Assembly: GCF_024281035.1 (NCBI RefSeq)
Contig: NZ_JAMXLH010000006.1
Span: 27,195-91,194 of the forward strand
Direction of reading: 5' to 3'
Source: Paraburkholderia sp.
GTDB lineage: Bacteria > Pseudomonadota > Gammaproteobacteria > Burkholderiales > Burkholderiaceae
Length of the DNA stretch: 64,000 bases
Shown here: in pieces, positions 18,251-27,111 of the stretch
How positions within the stretch are numbered: the first letter of the stretch is position 1
Layout of the letters: the number at the start of each line of letters is the position of its first letter
The notes under the pieces: model-generated
Told to the model about the DNA's origin: nothing
The model's input: the letters and a program-made list of their open reading frames with translations, nothing else
Database searches by the model: none
Program-made: the position numbers and the translations under genes

Positions 18251-18507
18251 AAGTGAGGCGCGCACGGGGCCACATGCTGCATCAGCGTGTAGCGCACGCA
18301 TTGCCGGTAACGATGTCGGCTGCCAGACCCGCAAGGCGCAGGTAGCAACGCGCCCGAAACGGTCGATTCGAGAATCGCTGGTTGCTTCACGCAGCCGCCG
18401 GGCGCGCAAGCGAGGCCGGCGTTGCGCGTCGTGTACGTGGGGGTCGCCCTTGCATCGGGCGTGCGGGGAAAACGCGGACTGCCGCAGACTGCCGGGAACT
18501 GCGGTAA

Positions 18508-18529
18508 AGCTGGCCAGAGACGGCCAGCT
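18508..18529 (-). terminator. Hairpin terminator after the KfrA-like gene
   Basis: Perfect 8-bp arms AGCTGGCC and GGCCAGCT with a 6-base loop, followed on the minus strand by TTTA. It lies 65 bases after the stop of the KfrA-like gene (18595). The T-run is short, so termination may be partial. Confidence 0.5.
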
Positions 18530-18594
18530 CCCTTCATTCGCTCGCGCCCGCTATCCGGCTTCGGGGCGCCAGCTTCGATCGGACAACTACGCCG

Positions 18595-20172
18595 TCATGC
18601 CGTCACGTTTTCGGCGTTCACCTTCGACACCACGCCCGTCTTCGCGTCGTAACGGTAGCCCTGCTGTTCGAGCTGTGCGCTGATCGCTTCGATCACCAGT
18701 TGCTGCTGGAGATCCTTGCGCAGCAATTGATGCTCCGGATTGACCTGGCCCAGTTCGGCGGCAAGACGACGGCTCAACGATGCTTCGCCTGCGCCACGTG
18801 CAAGGACGACGATCATCTTCTCGTTGGCCTGGGTCAACTGCTGCTTCAGCCCGTTTGCATACTCGGACCATTTCTTCATGTTCTCGCGTGCTTCGGCAAT
18901 CGCAGCGGCATGCGTCTCCGCCTCGCTGGCGAGCTGAGTCTTGAGCGCCTCGAGCGCTTGCGGATCGATACCCGCTGACGACGCCTGATCTGCACCGTGC
19001 ACCTGTTCGCTCGCCGCCACGCGCTCGGCGAGTTCGGCCGCCTGTTGCTGGGCGGCTTCGGCCTGTTGTTGAGCGGCTTCGATCTGCTGCTGGACGGCTT
19101 CGGCGTGTTGCTGCGCGGCTTCGGCCTGCTGTTGAGCGGCTTCAGCCTGCTGCTGAGCGGCTTCGATCTGCTGTTGGGCGGTTTCGATCTGCTGCTGGAC
19201 GGTGTCGGCGTGCTGCTCGGCGGATTCGGCTCGCGCCTGCGCTTCGGTCAAGCTCGCCGAGAGCCGCTCGATTTCCGAAGCCGCCACATGGCGCTCATCG
19301 GTCAGGCTCGCAAGCTGCGCCTGCGCATTTTGCAGATCGAGTGCAGCGGCATCCCGTTCAGCGTGCGCTCCGGCGGCCTCTTCCCGCTGGGCCGCATGCG
19401 CTTCCTGCTCGGCCTGCAGCGCCGCACGGATCGATTCCAGCTCGCCTTCGAGACGCGCAACCGCTTCCGAATGCGCAGCTTCCAGCGCCGCGCGCTCCGA
19501 TTCGCGGTCCTCGTTGGCAACCACCGGCTGGGCCTGAGCGCTCGCCGCCGCGTCTTCGTCTGCGATACCAGCCGCAAGGGACGCGCGCGCCTCGCGCTCC
19601 GCAGCCAGTTCCGACGTCGCGCGCTCCAGTTCCGCTTCAAGCGCCGAAACGCGCTCCGCGAGTTCCTGGGCACGTAGTTCCGCCGCATCGATCCGTTGCG
19701 CCGCGAGCGCGATGTCCTCTTCCGAGCCTGCCGCCGAATCGACCTTCGCCTCGTAGGCACGCGTCAATTGATCCAGTTGACCCTGCAACGAATCGAGCTC
19801 CTGGACGGTGCTTTGCAGTTCAGCAAGCGCGTCGTCGCGCTCGCTGCTCGCATCGTCCACGCGCTGGCGCATCGCGGCAAGGCGCCGCGCCACCGCGCGT
19901 TCAGCCTCGTCCTGCGCCGACGTCCACAGCCGGTCGAGCGCGTCGCGCATCGTATCCGTCACGGCTTCCGGCAACGCCGGACGCTCCACGACCTGCGGCA
20001 CCCGCGGCGTGCGCGCTTCGCGCCACTTGCGCAATGCGGCAGACACCGCGACGACCGAGCCGGTATGGACTTCGGACCAGATGGCCAGTGGAGAGATCTT
20101 CTGGCCTTCGTCGGCCATCCGGTCCGCGATTTCAGCAATCAGTTCGTCCGTGATCGTAACGTTGCTTGACAT
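18595..20172 (-). CDS. KfrA-like DNA-binding coiled-coil protein
   Basis: A 525-residue protein. The first 110 residues match the plasmid replication region DNA-binding N-terminal domain (KfrA_N): ITDELIAEIADRMADEGQKISPLAIW, then SVVAVSAALRKWRE. Almost all the rest is alpha-helical coiled coil, rich in Ala, Glu and Gln, including eight exact heptads encoded by a 21-bp tandem repeat (19042-19209). The C-terminal 70 residues are less repetitive. KfrA of IncP plasmids is an autorepressor that forms a nucleoid-like structure and aids partition; chromosomal relatives are common in Burkholderiaceae. No replication or par genes are nearby. It likely autoregulates through sites in the 20173-20731 gap. 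Confidence 0.8.
   Translation of the reverse strand: MSSNVTITDELIAEIADRMADEGQKISPLAIWSEVHTGSVVAVSAALRKWREARTPRVPQVVERPALPEAVTDTMRDALDRLWTSAQDEAERAVARRLAAMRQRVDDASSERDDALAELQSTVQELDSLQGQLDQLTRAYEAKVDSAAGSEEDIALAAQRIDAAELRAQELAERVSALEAELERATSELAAEREARASLAAGIADEDAAASAQAQPVVANEDRESERAALEAAHSEAVARLEGELESIRAALQAEQEAHAAQREEAAGAHAERDAAALDLQNAQAQLASLTDERHVAASEIERLSASLTEAQARAESAEQHADTVQQQIETAQQQIEAAQQQAEAAQQQAEAAQQHAEAVQQQIEAAQQQAEAAQQQAAELAERVAASEQVHGADQASSAGIDPQALEALKTQLASEAETHAAAIAEARENMKKWSEYANGLKQQLTQANEKMIVVLARGAGEASLSRRLAAELGQVNPEHQLLRKDLQQQLVIEAISAQLEQQGYRYDAKTGVVSKVNAENVTA
19042..19209 (-). repeat. 21-bp tandem repeat coding eight coiled-coil heptads
   Basis: Eight consecutive 21-bp units inside the KfrA-like gene. 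They encode ADTVQQQ, IETAQQQ, IEAAQQQ, AEAAQQQ, AEAAQQH, AEAVQQQ, IEAAQQQ and AEAAQQQ in order. The period is exactly one coiled-coil heptad, so gain or loss of units would keep frame and helix register. Confidence 0.9.
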
Positions 20173-20731
20173 ATGTGCCCCGACAAAACGCGAGTAGTGG
20201 TGGATACGTTAAGTTTTGCAACTGGCGGGCGCGCTTTACGGCCCACCTTGCGAATTTAGCGATTGTCGGGGATCGGCCTCGCGCCCGATCGACCGAATAG
20301 CCCGGATTACGGGCAGGTATTCATGCGATTGCGCTGCATCGGCTCGAACGCCGCCGTGGCCGGAAACCGGTGTTACCGGCGATAACAGCCGGCTCTCGAT
20401 CTGCGGCAATCCCGCGCGTGGCTGACCGGAATATTTCGGGTCCGGATCGCCCGGTGCACGCGGCCCGTGGCCCGTAAATGCAGCGGATTTTGTCGTTCGC
20501 AATGCAACTGTGGTTCCGCGGCAAGCCCGGTCCGGCTTTCCTCTGGATGCCCAATGATTACCTTGCGATGAACTGAAACCCGGAGAGTATGGCGTTGGCG
20601 ATTATGGAAATTCCACGTTCTGTTTCAAAACGTGAAACTGGTTGCGATAGCAAACATATTTACGCGGCGCCCGAGGCCGGAAAAGTGGTTAAAATCGTCG
20701 GCACCGTCACGTAAGGTCAAGGCAATCGAAA
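20173..20731. other. 559-base divergent intergenic region
   Basis: No gene is visible. It separates the KfrA-like gene (minus) from a secreted protein gene (plus). Two overlapping inverted repeats near 20614-20638 (GTTTCA with TGAAAC; CACGTT with AACGTG) are the best operator candidates. Confidence 0.4.
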
Positions 20732-21457
20732 ATGAAAAGAATCGCTTTGCTGTTCGCCTGCGGTATCCCGGTTATAGCCATGGCACAATCGATCGGCGCG
20801 CCGACGGTGAAGGCGGGCGACTCCTGGACGTACGTCAATACGGTAGAAACGGGCCCGAATGGATGGCGCCAGACGCGTGACGCGATCACAGTCCGGCGCG
20901 TAACGGATTCGCATATTTATATCTCATCGAAACCAGTCGGTTCCAGCACCAACGGCAACGAAGTCATCGTCGATGCGGACTGGAGCCGGGTGCGCGAAAT
21001 TAGCGGAAACCAGGTCGTCGTCAACCGGCCGCTGGCGTTTCCGCTGACAACTGGCAAAGTTTGGGAACTGCAGTACACGGAGCCGCATCCGAACTCAAAG
21101 CTCAGTTCGGCGACGTGGACGACGAAATACAAGGTCGTCGGGTATGAAGACGTCGAAGTGCCCGCAGGCAAGTTTCACGCTGTGAAAATCGAAGCGGAAG
21201 GCGACTGGCGTGGCCAGATTGCCCCGTCGAATACGGTCGTCCAGGCAGCGCAGGCGCGACCGGGGCAAACGACGCTCTTCACGCTGGCGCAACACGTCAC
21301 GCCTGAAATGGCAGCCGGCAGCACCTATAAAGCGTTCTGGTATGTGCCTGAAGTCGGCCGCTGGGTGAAATCGGTGGAGGAGTATTACGGCAGCAATGGC
21401 GTACGCACCCAGCGTTTTACGACCGAACTCGAGGCCTACAAGCCCAGCGGTTCATAA
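20732..21457 (+). CDS. Exported protein of unknown function
   Basis: A 241-residue protein with a short signal peptide (MKRIALLFACGIPVIAMAQS, cleavage after AMA). The mature part is beta-rich: AGDSWTYVNTVETG, a middle TTKYKVVGYEDVEVPAGKFHAVKIEAEGDW stretch and a C-terminal YKAFWYVPEVGRWVKSVEEYY segment. The last two resemble the lipid-binding-like beta fold of DUF3108-type periplasmic proteins, in which a KVVG-x-E-x-V-x-VPAGxFxAxxI pattern recurs. I cannot assign a function. It has its own upstream region and no operon partner. Confidence 0.6.
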   Translation: MKRIALLFACGIPVIAMAQSIGAPTVKAGDSWTYVNTVETGPNGWRQTRDAITVRRVTDSHIYISSKPVGSSTNGNEVIVDADWSRVREISGNQVVVNRPLAFPLTTGKVWELQYTEPHPNSKLSSATWTTKYKVVGYEDVEVPAGKFHAVKIEAEGDWRGQIAPSNTVVQAAQARPGQTTLFTLAQHVTPEMAAGSTYKAFWYVPEVGRWVKSVEEYYGSNGVRTQRFTTELEAYKPSGS

Positions 21458-21844
21458 CACGCGGTTCGTCATTTGCGCCGAGCGGCAAACGCAGCCGTTT
21501 ATGGACTTCCAGCTTCTCCTGCGCCGTCACGGTACGTCGTGTCATGCACGCACCCGGTACGTTTCAGATCTGCGCAGGTTACGCATCACTGCGGCTGCGC
21601 AATTACCACGCGCGTCCTCGCGCACATGAGGCTGTTCGAATCGGTGGCGCAATGTATCGCGACACAGCCCCTCCGCGCCACGTCCGGCCTCGCTCACGTG
21701 GCGTAGTCGAAAAGCTGTAGCGGACACAGGTGGCCTGCCGGGCAATCAGGCATGCCAATAAACTTCCGCCACTTCTGTCACAATAGCGCTTTGCCATTTC
21801 GCCGCCGTGCCGCTGGCAACGCACCACTACTGATCTTCTCGTCA
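21458..21844. other. 387-base intergenic region, no feature seen
   Basis: Read in all frames, I find no gene with a ribosome site and no clear terminator between the exported protein and the next membrane protein. Confidence 0.4.
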
Positions 21845-22597
21845 ATGCGCATCTTCGGAATAAGCCTCTACGTCATCATTGCCCTGTTCTTTGCGATACA
21901 TGCCGTTCGCAGCCGACAGAACATGTATTGGCTGATCATCCTGTTTCTCTTCCCCGGCCTTGGCAGTCTGGTCTACTTTTTCGTGATTTACCTGCCCTCC
22001 CTGCGCCAGTCGCGTGGCGCAACGGCGGCAACGCGGGCGATCACGCAGTTCGTCGATCCCAACCGGGCGGTGCGTGAGGCGCGCACGGATTTCGATCGCG
22101 CGCCGACCGTTGCGCATCGCATGCGGCTGGGTGCCGCGCTGCTCGATGCGGGCAATGCGGCCGAAGCGCTGGAGCATTACCGCGCCGCAGCCAGTGGGCC
22201 GTTCTCATCCGATCCGGCCTTGCTCGAAGGGTTGGCGCGGGCGCAGTTTGCCAACGGCGATGCTTCGGCCACGCAGGAAACGCTGGAAAAACTGTTCGAC
22301 GTTCACCCGATCGCACGCCGGCAACCCGTTCCCGCCTTGCTGTATGCGCGGGCCCTGGCGGCGGTGGGTGCGAGCGGCACACGCGCTGCGTTCGAGACGG
22401 CGCTTTCCTGCGCCAGCGACGCCGCGCCGCGCTGCCTGTTCGCCGACTGGCTCGCGGCGCGGCCCGACGAAGCCGATCGCAAGCGCGCGCAAGAGCTTTA
22501 CGCCGAGATCGTGCACGACGCGAAGCATTGGCCACGCCACGCGCGCGACCATAACAGCGAGTGGCTGCAGCGCGCGCAGGCCGGACTGAGCCGATAA
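21845..22597 (+). CDS. PLDc_N membrane anchor fused to a TPR-like domain
   Basis: A 250-residue protein. It has two N-terminal membrane segments (ISLYVIIALFFAIHAV and MYWLIILFLFPGLGSLVYFFVIYL), the second with the PLDc_N FPGLGSLVYF pattern. A cytoplasmic helical domain follows with TPR-like pairs: MRLGAALLDAGNAAEALEHYRAA, PALLEGLARAQFANGDASATQETLEKLF and ALLYARALAAVGASGTRAAFETAL. I start at the ATG at 21845; 31 further upstream codons are open but hydrophilic. The architecture suggests a membrane-tethered scaffold. No partner gene is adjacent. Confidence 0.72.
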   Translation: MRIFGISLYVIIALFFAIHAVRSRQNMYWLIILFLFPGLGSLVYFFVIYLPSLRQSRGATAATRAITQFVDPNRAVREARTDFDRAPTVAHRMRLGAALLDAGNAAEALEHYRAAASGPFSSDPALLEGLARAQFANGDASATQETLEKLFDVHPIARRQPVPALLYARALAAVGASGTRAAFETALSCASDAAPRCLFADWLAARPDEADRKRAQELYAEIVHDAKHWPRHARDHNSEWLQRAQAGLSR

Positions 22598-22743
22598 GCG
22601 CTGCCGTGCCCGGCTCTCGCATGCGGATGGGCCGGGCAACAACGTCCTGAGAACACGGCGCGCCCGCGCAACGCGCTCCTCAAAATCTTCCCAACGGTAG
22701 ACTTCGGCAAGACGTCGAGAAACTCAAACTGGCGCGATACCGG

Positions 22744-23331
22744 CTAACCCAGTGCTTCCCTGACGAAATCAAGCCGGTCCTGTCCAAAGAACATGTCGTC
22801 GCCCACGAACATCGTGGGCGCGCCAAAAAGGCCCCGCGCTACAGCCGCCTCCGTATCCTGCTTCAGCTTTTCCTTCACCGCGGGGCTTTCGGTCAGTTGC
22901 AAAAGAAGCGACGCGTCGAGACCGCCCGCCTCGATCACCGCACGGACGGTGGCCGCGTCGGCCATGTTTTGCGGCTGCGCCCACATCGCCCGGAACACAA
23001 CTTCGACGTAGCGCAGGAACGACGCTTCATCCTGCATCTGCATGCCTGTTGCACCGCGCATTAGCGTCAGGGTGTTGATCGGAAAGTGCGGGTTGTGCAC
23101 GAACTCGACGCCATAGCGTCGCGCGAAACGCGCGAGATCCACTTGCATCCACGCTCCTTTGGCGGGAATGGCCGCAGGCGACGTATTGTTCGTCGCCTTG
23201 TGGATCCCTCCCAGCAGGACTGGACGGTAGACAAGCTGGGCGCCGCTCTGCGCCGCGAGCGCTGGAAGCTGGGTCCAGGCGAGATAACTCGCGGGACTAC
23301 CGAAATCGAAATAAAACTCGACTGTTTTCAT
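22744..23331 (-). CDS. 2-hydroxychromene-2-carboxylate isomerase family (DsbA/GST-kappa fold)
   Basis: A 195-residue thioredoxin-fold protein of the HCCA isomerase/DsbA group. It opens with VEFYFDFGSPASYLAW, where the serine takes the place of the DsbA cysteine and would position glutathione. The cis-proline region GLFGAPTMFVGDDMFFGQDRLDFV is near the C-terminus. Relatives isomerise 2-hydroxychromene-2-carboxylate in naphthalene degradation or act as glutathione transferases. A GGAGG ribosome site 8 bases before the ATG at 23331 decides the start. It is divergent from a TetR gene, which probably controls it in response to an aromatic or electrophilic compound. Confidence 0.85.
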   Translation of the reverse strand: MKTVEFYFDFGSPASYLAWTQLPALAAQSGAQLVYRPVLLGGIHKATNNTSPAAIPAKGAWMQVDLARFARRYGVEFVHNPHFPINTLTLMRGATGMQMQDEASFLRYVEVVFRAMWAQPQNMADAATVRAVIEAGGLDASLLLQLTESPAVKEKLKQDTEAAVARGLFGAPTMFVGDDMFFGQDRLDFVREALG

Positions 23332-23417
23332 TTTCAAATCCTCCATGGCACTGCCTTGCCGTTTTTCGATGCCAGCCGTTCCCGAGATTGCACCGAAACC
23401 ATAGATGAACCTTCTTT

Positions 23418-23433
23418 AACTGAACGACGGTTA
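23418..23433. promoter_or_regulatory. Candidate TetR operator in the isomerase-tetR gap
   Basis: The sequence AACTGAACGACGGTTA lies between the divergent isomerase and tetR genes. Its ACTGAACGA core recurs, inverted, at the stronger palindrome upstream of the SDR gene (24846-24860), which suggests one regulator binds both. Confidence 0.5.
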
Positions 23434-23469
23434 TGCTATTCTCGTTTGCCATTCAGTCCGGAACCGACC

Positions 23470-24039
23470 ATGCGCTATTCGAGCTCTCACAAAGAAGAAA
23501 CGCGACGCAAGCTCATCGAGAGCAGTCGCGCCATCGCGAAAGAAGACGGCTTCGCGTCCACGGGCATCGACGCGTTGATGGCATCGATCGGACTGACGGG
23601 CGCCGCGTTCTACAACCACTTCCCGTCCAAACAGGCGCTTTTCGAGGCGCTCGTGAGCGAGGAAGCCTCCAACAGCGCCGATCTTCTCGCAACCGACGCT
23701 AGCGCTCCCGATGGAGATCTGGCGAAGCGTCTGCGCAGCTATCTGAGCACGCATCACGTTCAGCATCCCGAGTCGGGCTGCGCGCTGCCGACACTCGGCC
23801 CGGAAATCGCGCGTGCCACGCCCGCCGCGCGCGCCGAAGTCGAGAAGTCTCTCAAACGTATTCAGAAGAGCTGGAGTTCGCAGATCGACAACCCGGAAGC
23901 CGCCTGGGCGGCGATCGCCCAATGTGTCGGCGCCCTCGTGCTCGCTCGCACGGTTGCAGGCGAACGCACGCGCCGGGACATACTCGTTTCGAGCAGACGC
24001 TTTCTCGCAGAGGCGCTGGGCCTCGACAACCTCAAGTAA
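23470..24039 (+). CDS. TetR family repressor
   Basis: A 189-residue regulator. The N-terminal helix-turn-helix is canonical: RRKLIESSRAIAKEDGFASTGIDALMASIGLTGAAFYNHFPSKQALF, residues 12-58 in TetR spacing. The C-terminal ligand domain contains PESGCALPTLGPEIARA, typical of the TetR_C group related to PA0120- and NemR-like regulators of electrophile or aldehyde stress. It is divergent from the isomerase (138-base gap) and convergent with the SDR gene (49 bases). Matching operator-like sequences in front of both neighbours suggest it represses the pair and itself. Confidence 0.88.
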   Translation: MRYSSSHKEETRRKLIESSRAIAKEDGFASTGIDALMASIGLTGAAFYNHFPSKQALFEALVSEEASNSADLLATDASAPDGDLAKRLRSYLSTHHVQHPESGCALPTLGPEIARATPAARAEVEKSLKRIQKSWSSQIDNPEAAWAAIAQCVGALVLARTVAGERTRRDILVSSRRFLAEALGLDNLK

Positions 24040-24088
24040 CGTTCGCATTGCTTGGGCGTGTGCGTGGGCGTGGGCGGGCGCCGAAAAA

Positions 24089-24829
24089 TTACCAGCGCTC
24101 CATGTACGGACGCAGATCCAGCTCGAACGTCCATGCGTCGCGCGGCTGCTGGTGCAGATACCAGTAGTTTTCCGCGATGTGGTCCGGATTGAGGATGCCG
24201 TCCTGCTCCTTCAGCGCGTAACGCTCCGGAAACGTCGTGCGGATGAAATCGGTATCGATCGCTCCATCGACGATCACGTGCGCAACGTGGATGTTGCGGG
24301 GCCCCAGCTCTCTGGCCATGCTTTGCGCGAGGGCGCGAAGAGCATGCTTTGCACCGGAGAAGGCCGCAAAATCCGCCGCCCCCCTGACACTCGCGGTTGC
24401 CCCGGTAAACAGGATCGTGCCGCGACCTCGCGCAACCATGCGTTTTGCCACTTCGCGACCGTTCAGAAACGCGCTAAAGCACGCCATCTCCCAGATCTTG
24501 AAGTATTTGCGCGCCGTCTCTTCCAGTATGCTGCACGGCACGTTGGCGCCGATGTTGAACACCATTGCCTCGATCGGACCATGTTCGGCCTCGACACGTT
24601 CGATCAGCGCGACGACATCCTCCTCCTTGCGCGCATCGCTGCCATAGCCGAATGCCCGGCCACCCTGCTCCCGGATGCGGTTCACAAGCGGCTCCAGCTT
24701 GTCCGCGGAGCGGCGGCTTACGCACGCGATATAGCCTTCGCGTGCGAATCTGGCGGCGATCGCCCCGCCCGTGGCGTCGCCTGCGCCAATTACGAGTGCG
24801 ACCTTGGGCGTGGAATTGTCTGACTGCAT
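24089..24829 (-). CDS. Short-chain dehydrogenase-like protein lacking the catalytic tyrosine
   Basis: A 246-residue SDR-fold protein. The nucleotide motif is VIGAGDATGGAIA, a variant of GxxxGxG, and FNIGAN replaces the usual NNAG. The active-site stretch reads AAFSGAKHAL, so the catalytic YxxxK is FxxxK (Phe157, Lys161). A recognisable subgroup of SDR proteins shares this change, with the neighbouring ALAQSMARELGP. A GAGGAG ribosome site before the ATG at 24829 sets the start. With Tyr missing, ordinary alcohol/ketone redox is doubtful. It may bind NAD(P) without turnover or use another residue. It probably belongs to the TetR-isomerase regulon. Confidence 0.85.
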   Translation of the reverse strand: MQSDNSTPKVALVIGAGDATGGAIAARFAREGYIACVSRRSADKLEPLVNRIREQGGRAFGYGSDARKEEDVVALIERVEAEHGPIEAMVFNIGANVPCSILEETARKYFKIWEMACFSAFLNGREVAKRMVARGRGTILFTGATASVRGAADFAAFSGAKHALRALAQSMARELGPRNIHVAHVIVDGAIDTDFIRTTFPERYALKEQDGILNPDHIAENYWYLHQQPRDAWTFELDLRPYMERW

Positions 24830-24845
24830 TGTGTCTCCTCTTATA

Positions 24846-24871
24846 GAACGATCGTTCAGTAAACGAACGTT
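24846..24871. promoter_or_regulatory. Candidate TetR operator before the SDR gene
   Basis: A perfect 12-bp palindrome GAACGATCGTTC (24846-24857) is followed by AGTAA and then ACGAACGT. It lies 17 bases upstream of the SDR start, overlapping the expected promoter. The TCGTTCAGT core matches the complement of the site between isomerase and tetR. Confidence 0.6.
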
Positions 24872-24895
24872 AATTATATGGATGCGCGTTGTCAA

Positions 24896-25328
24896 TCATA
24901 TTTTTCCTTGTCATGTACCCGCAAGGTACCGGCCGCCAGTCGCGTCATCGGACTGAGAATCCACACGCGTTCCGGTTGCCGGCAGGCGCCAAAAGGCAGA
25001 TGCTCGGTCGAGAGCGCATGCATCCGGGTTTGGCGACTTTATGTTGGTGCGGCAGTTGTCGTGGCGCACCAGCCCGTTGATGTCCAGCACGCCCGAAGCG
25101 GAGGCGCGGTGCCGCCCGACATGCGCCGACACGCAGGACGACGACACGATCGACATTACAGGGGACGAAACGTACCCGCTCACCTGAGCGGTGCGCGGTC
25201 ACGACCGCGAAGAAGCCTTCCGAATTGTTCTCTTTCTCGAGAACACAGTTGAAGCGAACGCAAGATTTATCGGACGGACGGTAGAGAGCAGAATTATCCG
25301 ATTCCCGTCGAATGAGAGGCTTTCCGCC
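24896..25328. other. 433-base intergenic region, no gene seen
   Basis: This gap lies between the SDR gene (minus) and the SnoaL-like gene (plus) and should hold their promoters. The open frames in it lack ribosome sites and family-like sequence. Confidence 0.4.
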
Positions 25329-25733
25329 ATGACCGCAACATCCGAAGCGAAGAACACAGCACTCGTCCTCGAGGCACTCGACACGCTGTTCAACAGGAAA
25401 GACTACGAGCGAGCCGCGCAGTTCTGGTCCGACGCCTACGTTCAGCACAGCCGTCACGTTCCAGCCGGGCGGGATGGGCTTTTCGGCCTCGTGCGATCGC
25501 TCAGCGATATCCGTTTCGAGTACGACATGGTGATCGCCAAAGACGATTTCGTCTGGCTGCACAGCCGCTACACCAGTTCGGCCGCGCCCGCCGCGATGAT
25601 TGCCGTGGATATCCTGCGCATCGAAGACGGCAAGCTCGTCGAGCATTGGGACGTGCTGCAGGATGAGCCGACGCGCAGCGAGTCGGCTGGCGGCTACCCG
25701 ATGTTCGGCAGCACATTCCCGGGGGAGGAATAA
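25329..25733 (+). CDS. SnoaL-like (NTF2-fold) protein
   Basis: A 134-residue cytoplasmic protein with the SnoaL/NTF2-like polyketide-cyclase pattern: ALVLEALDTLFNRKDYERAAQFW, then YVQHSRHVPAGRDGLFGLV, DFVWLHSRYTS and a final VDILRIEDGKLVEHWDVLQ. The frame is open back to 25191, but the ATG at 25329 follows a GAGAGG site and gives the normal family length. Such proteins are small cyclases, isomerases or binding proteins, and specific function cannot be read off. It is convergent with the CDF exporter, 10 bases between stops. Confidence 0.82.
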   Translation: MTATSEAKNTALVLEALDTLFNRKDYERAAQFWSDAYVQHSRHVPAGRDGLFGLVRSLSDIRFEYDMVIAKDDFVWLHSRYTSSAAPAAMIAVDILRIEDGKLVEHWDVLQDEPTRSESAGGYPMFGSTFPGEE

Positions 25734-25743
25734 CGCTTCCCAA

Positions 25744-26691
25744 TCAGCTTGACAGGCGAAGCCCATGATCGTGGCCATGCATAGCGGCCTCGCCGTGCGT
25801 GGGCTCACCCACAGGATCGATGTGCGTCATGACGTTCAGCACCCGATGTTTGTCGACGAGCTCGCGCTGCACAGCCGCCGCGATGTCGTGAGCCTCGACC
25901 AGCGACAACCGTGCATTCACTTCGAGGTGAACGTCGACCACGATCATGTCGCCCATCTTGCGAGTCCGAAGGTCGTGGAAGCCCGCGATGGCGGGCATGG
26001 CCGCCAGCGTCGCTCGAATAGCGGCGACTTCGTCCTCGTCCGCCGCACGATCCATCAGGTCGTTCAGAGCGGCCCACGCAAACTGCCAGCCCATGCGGGT
26101 CACCATGACGCCCACAATCAGTGCCGCGACAGGATCGAGAATCGGATAGCCGAGCAGACTGCCAATAATGCCGAGCGCGGCGACGAGCGATGACGCAGCA
26201 TCCGAGCGCGCGTGCCAGGCATTTGCGGCCAACATGCTCGATCGAATGCGCTTCGCCACGGCGAGCATGTAACGGAAAAGCGATTCCTTCGCGACAAGCG
26301 CGATGGATGCCACCCACAAAGCGGCCGCGTGCACGCGCGGTATCGCCGCCGGATTGCCGAACTTCACGACGGCGCTCCAGAGCATTCCACCGCCCACCAC
26401 GAGCAGGAGCAGACCCAGAATGAAGGACGCAGCATTCTCGAAACGCCGATGTCCATAGGGATGGTCTTCGTCCGGCCCCTTCCTGCTTTGCCGGCCTGCG
26501 AGGAGGACCACGAAATCCGCCACGAGATCGGAAAGCGAATGAATACCATCGGATACCAAAGCCTGCGAACTCGCCACGACACCGATGATGACTTGCGCGA
26601 ACGAGAGGACCAGGTTTGTGCAGACGCTGACCACGATGCTGCGCTGGGCCGCGGCGTGATGGTTGGCTTCGATCGAGTCTTTAACGCTCAT
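25744..26691 (-). CDS. Cation diffusion facilitator family metal exporter
   Basis: A 315-residue CDF protein. It has six hydrophobic segments; helix 2 carries HSLSD-x-x-x-D and helix 5 HARSD, the paired metal-binding HxxxD motifs. A cytoplasmic C-terminal domain (DLRTRKMGDMIVVDVHLEVN, HDIAAAVQREL) and a His-rich tail (HGHDHG) complete it. It exports divalent metals such as Zn, Co, Fe or Mn from the cytoplasm by proton antiport; the metal is not identifiable. I use the ATG at 26691 because GGAG lies 8 bases upstream, rather than the earlier in-frame ATG at 26721. No metal regulator is adjacent. Confidence 0.9.
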   Translation of the reverse strand: MSVKDSIEANHHAAAQRSIVVSVCTNLVLSFAQVIIGVVASSQALVSDGIHSLSDLVADFVVLLAGRQSRKGPDEDHPYGHRRFENAASFILGLLLLVVGGGMLWSAVVKFGNPAAIPRVHAAALWVASIALVAKESLFRYMLAVAKRIRSSMLAANAWHARSDAASSLVAALGIIGSLLGYPILDPVAALIVGVMVTRMGWQFAWAALNDLMDRAADEDEVAAIRATLAAMPAIAGFHDLRTRKMGDMIVVDVHLEVNARLSLVEAHDIAAAVQRELVDKHRVLNVMTHIDPVGEPTHGEAAMHGHDHGLRLSS

Positions 26692-26897
26692 GGATGTGGC
26701 TCCGCATGTCTCCGACTGCATGCAGAGACTAAAAAATCAGAGCGCGGATTATCACACAACCAAACAATAAAATCATGCAACTCATTGATTTTTATGCAAT
26801 CTTTGAATGACAATAATTCTCGCTCTCTTTTCTTTTAATTGTCTGCGCGATACCGCGCCCGTCCATCGCCTGTTTGGCGCGCCATAAATGAAAATCG

Positions 26898-26921
26898 GGC
26901 TCCGGGATGGCTCCGAGCCCT
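26898..26921 (-). terminator. Hairpin with T-rich tail, minus strand
   Basis: Arms GGGCTCGG and CCGGAGCCC (one bulge) form a stem that is followed on the minus strand by GATTTTCATTT. It could end a transcript that starts before the 49-aa ORF at 27112-27261. Confidence 0.45.
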
Positions 26922-27111
26922 CGCGGCACGGTCCGGCATTCTCGCGGCAGACTCGTTCCCGGCGCCGCGAATACTGTGCCATCGTGCGCCGCAACGCTGA
27001 TCGTGCGATTCGTATTTTGAAGTCTCTCGACGTCGATGCCTGAAAACCGTGGCGCCGCCCTGCCCCAAACCGGTGTTCGGGCAGTGGGCAGAGTGGCCAC
27101 GCCAGGCAGTG

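Noticed and set aside
26792..27100. 102-codon minus-strand frame ending IKRKESENYCHSKIA
   Set aside because: It begins with GTG, has no ribosome site, mixed codon use and no family resemblance, and it runs through the hairpin at 26898-26921.
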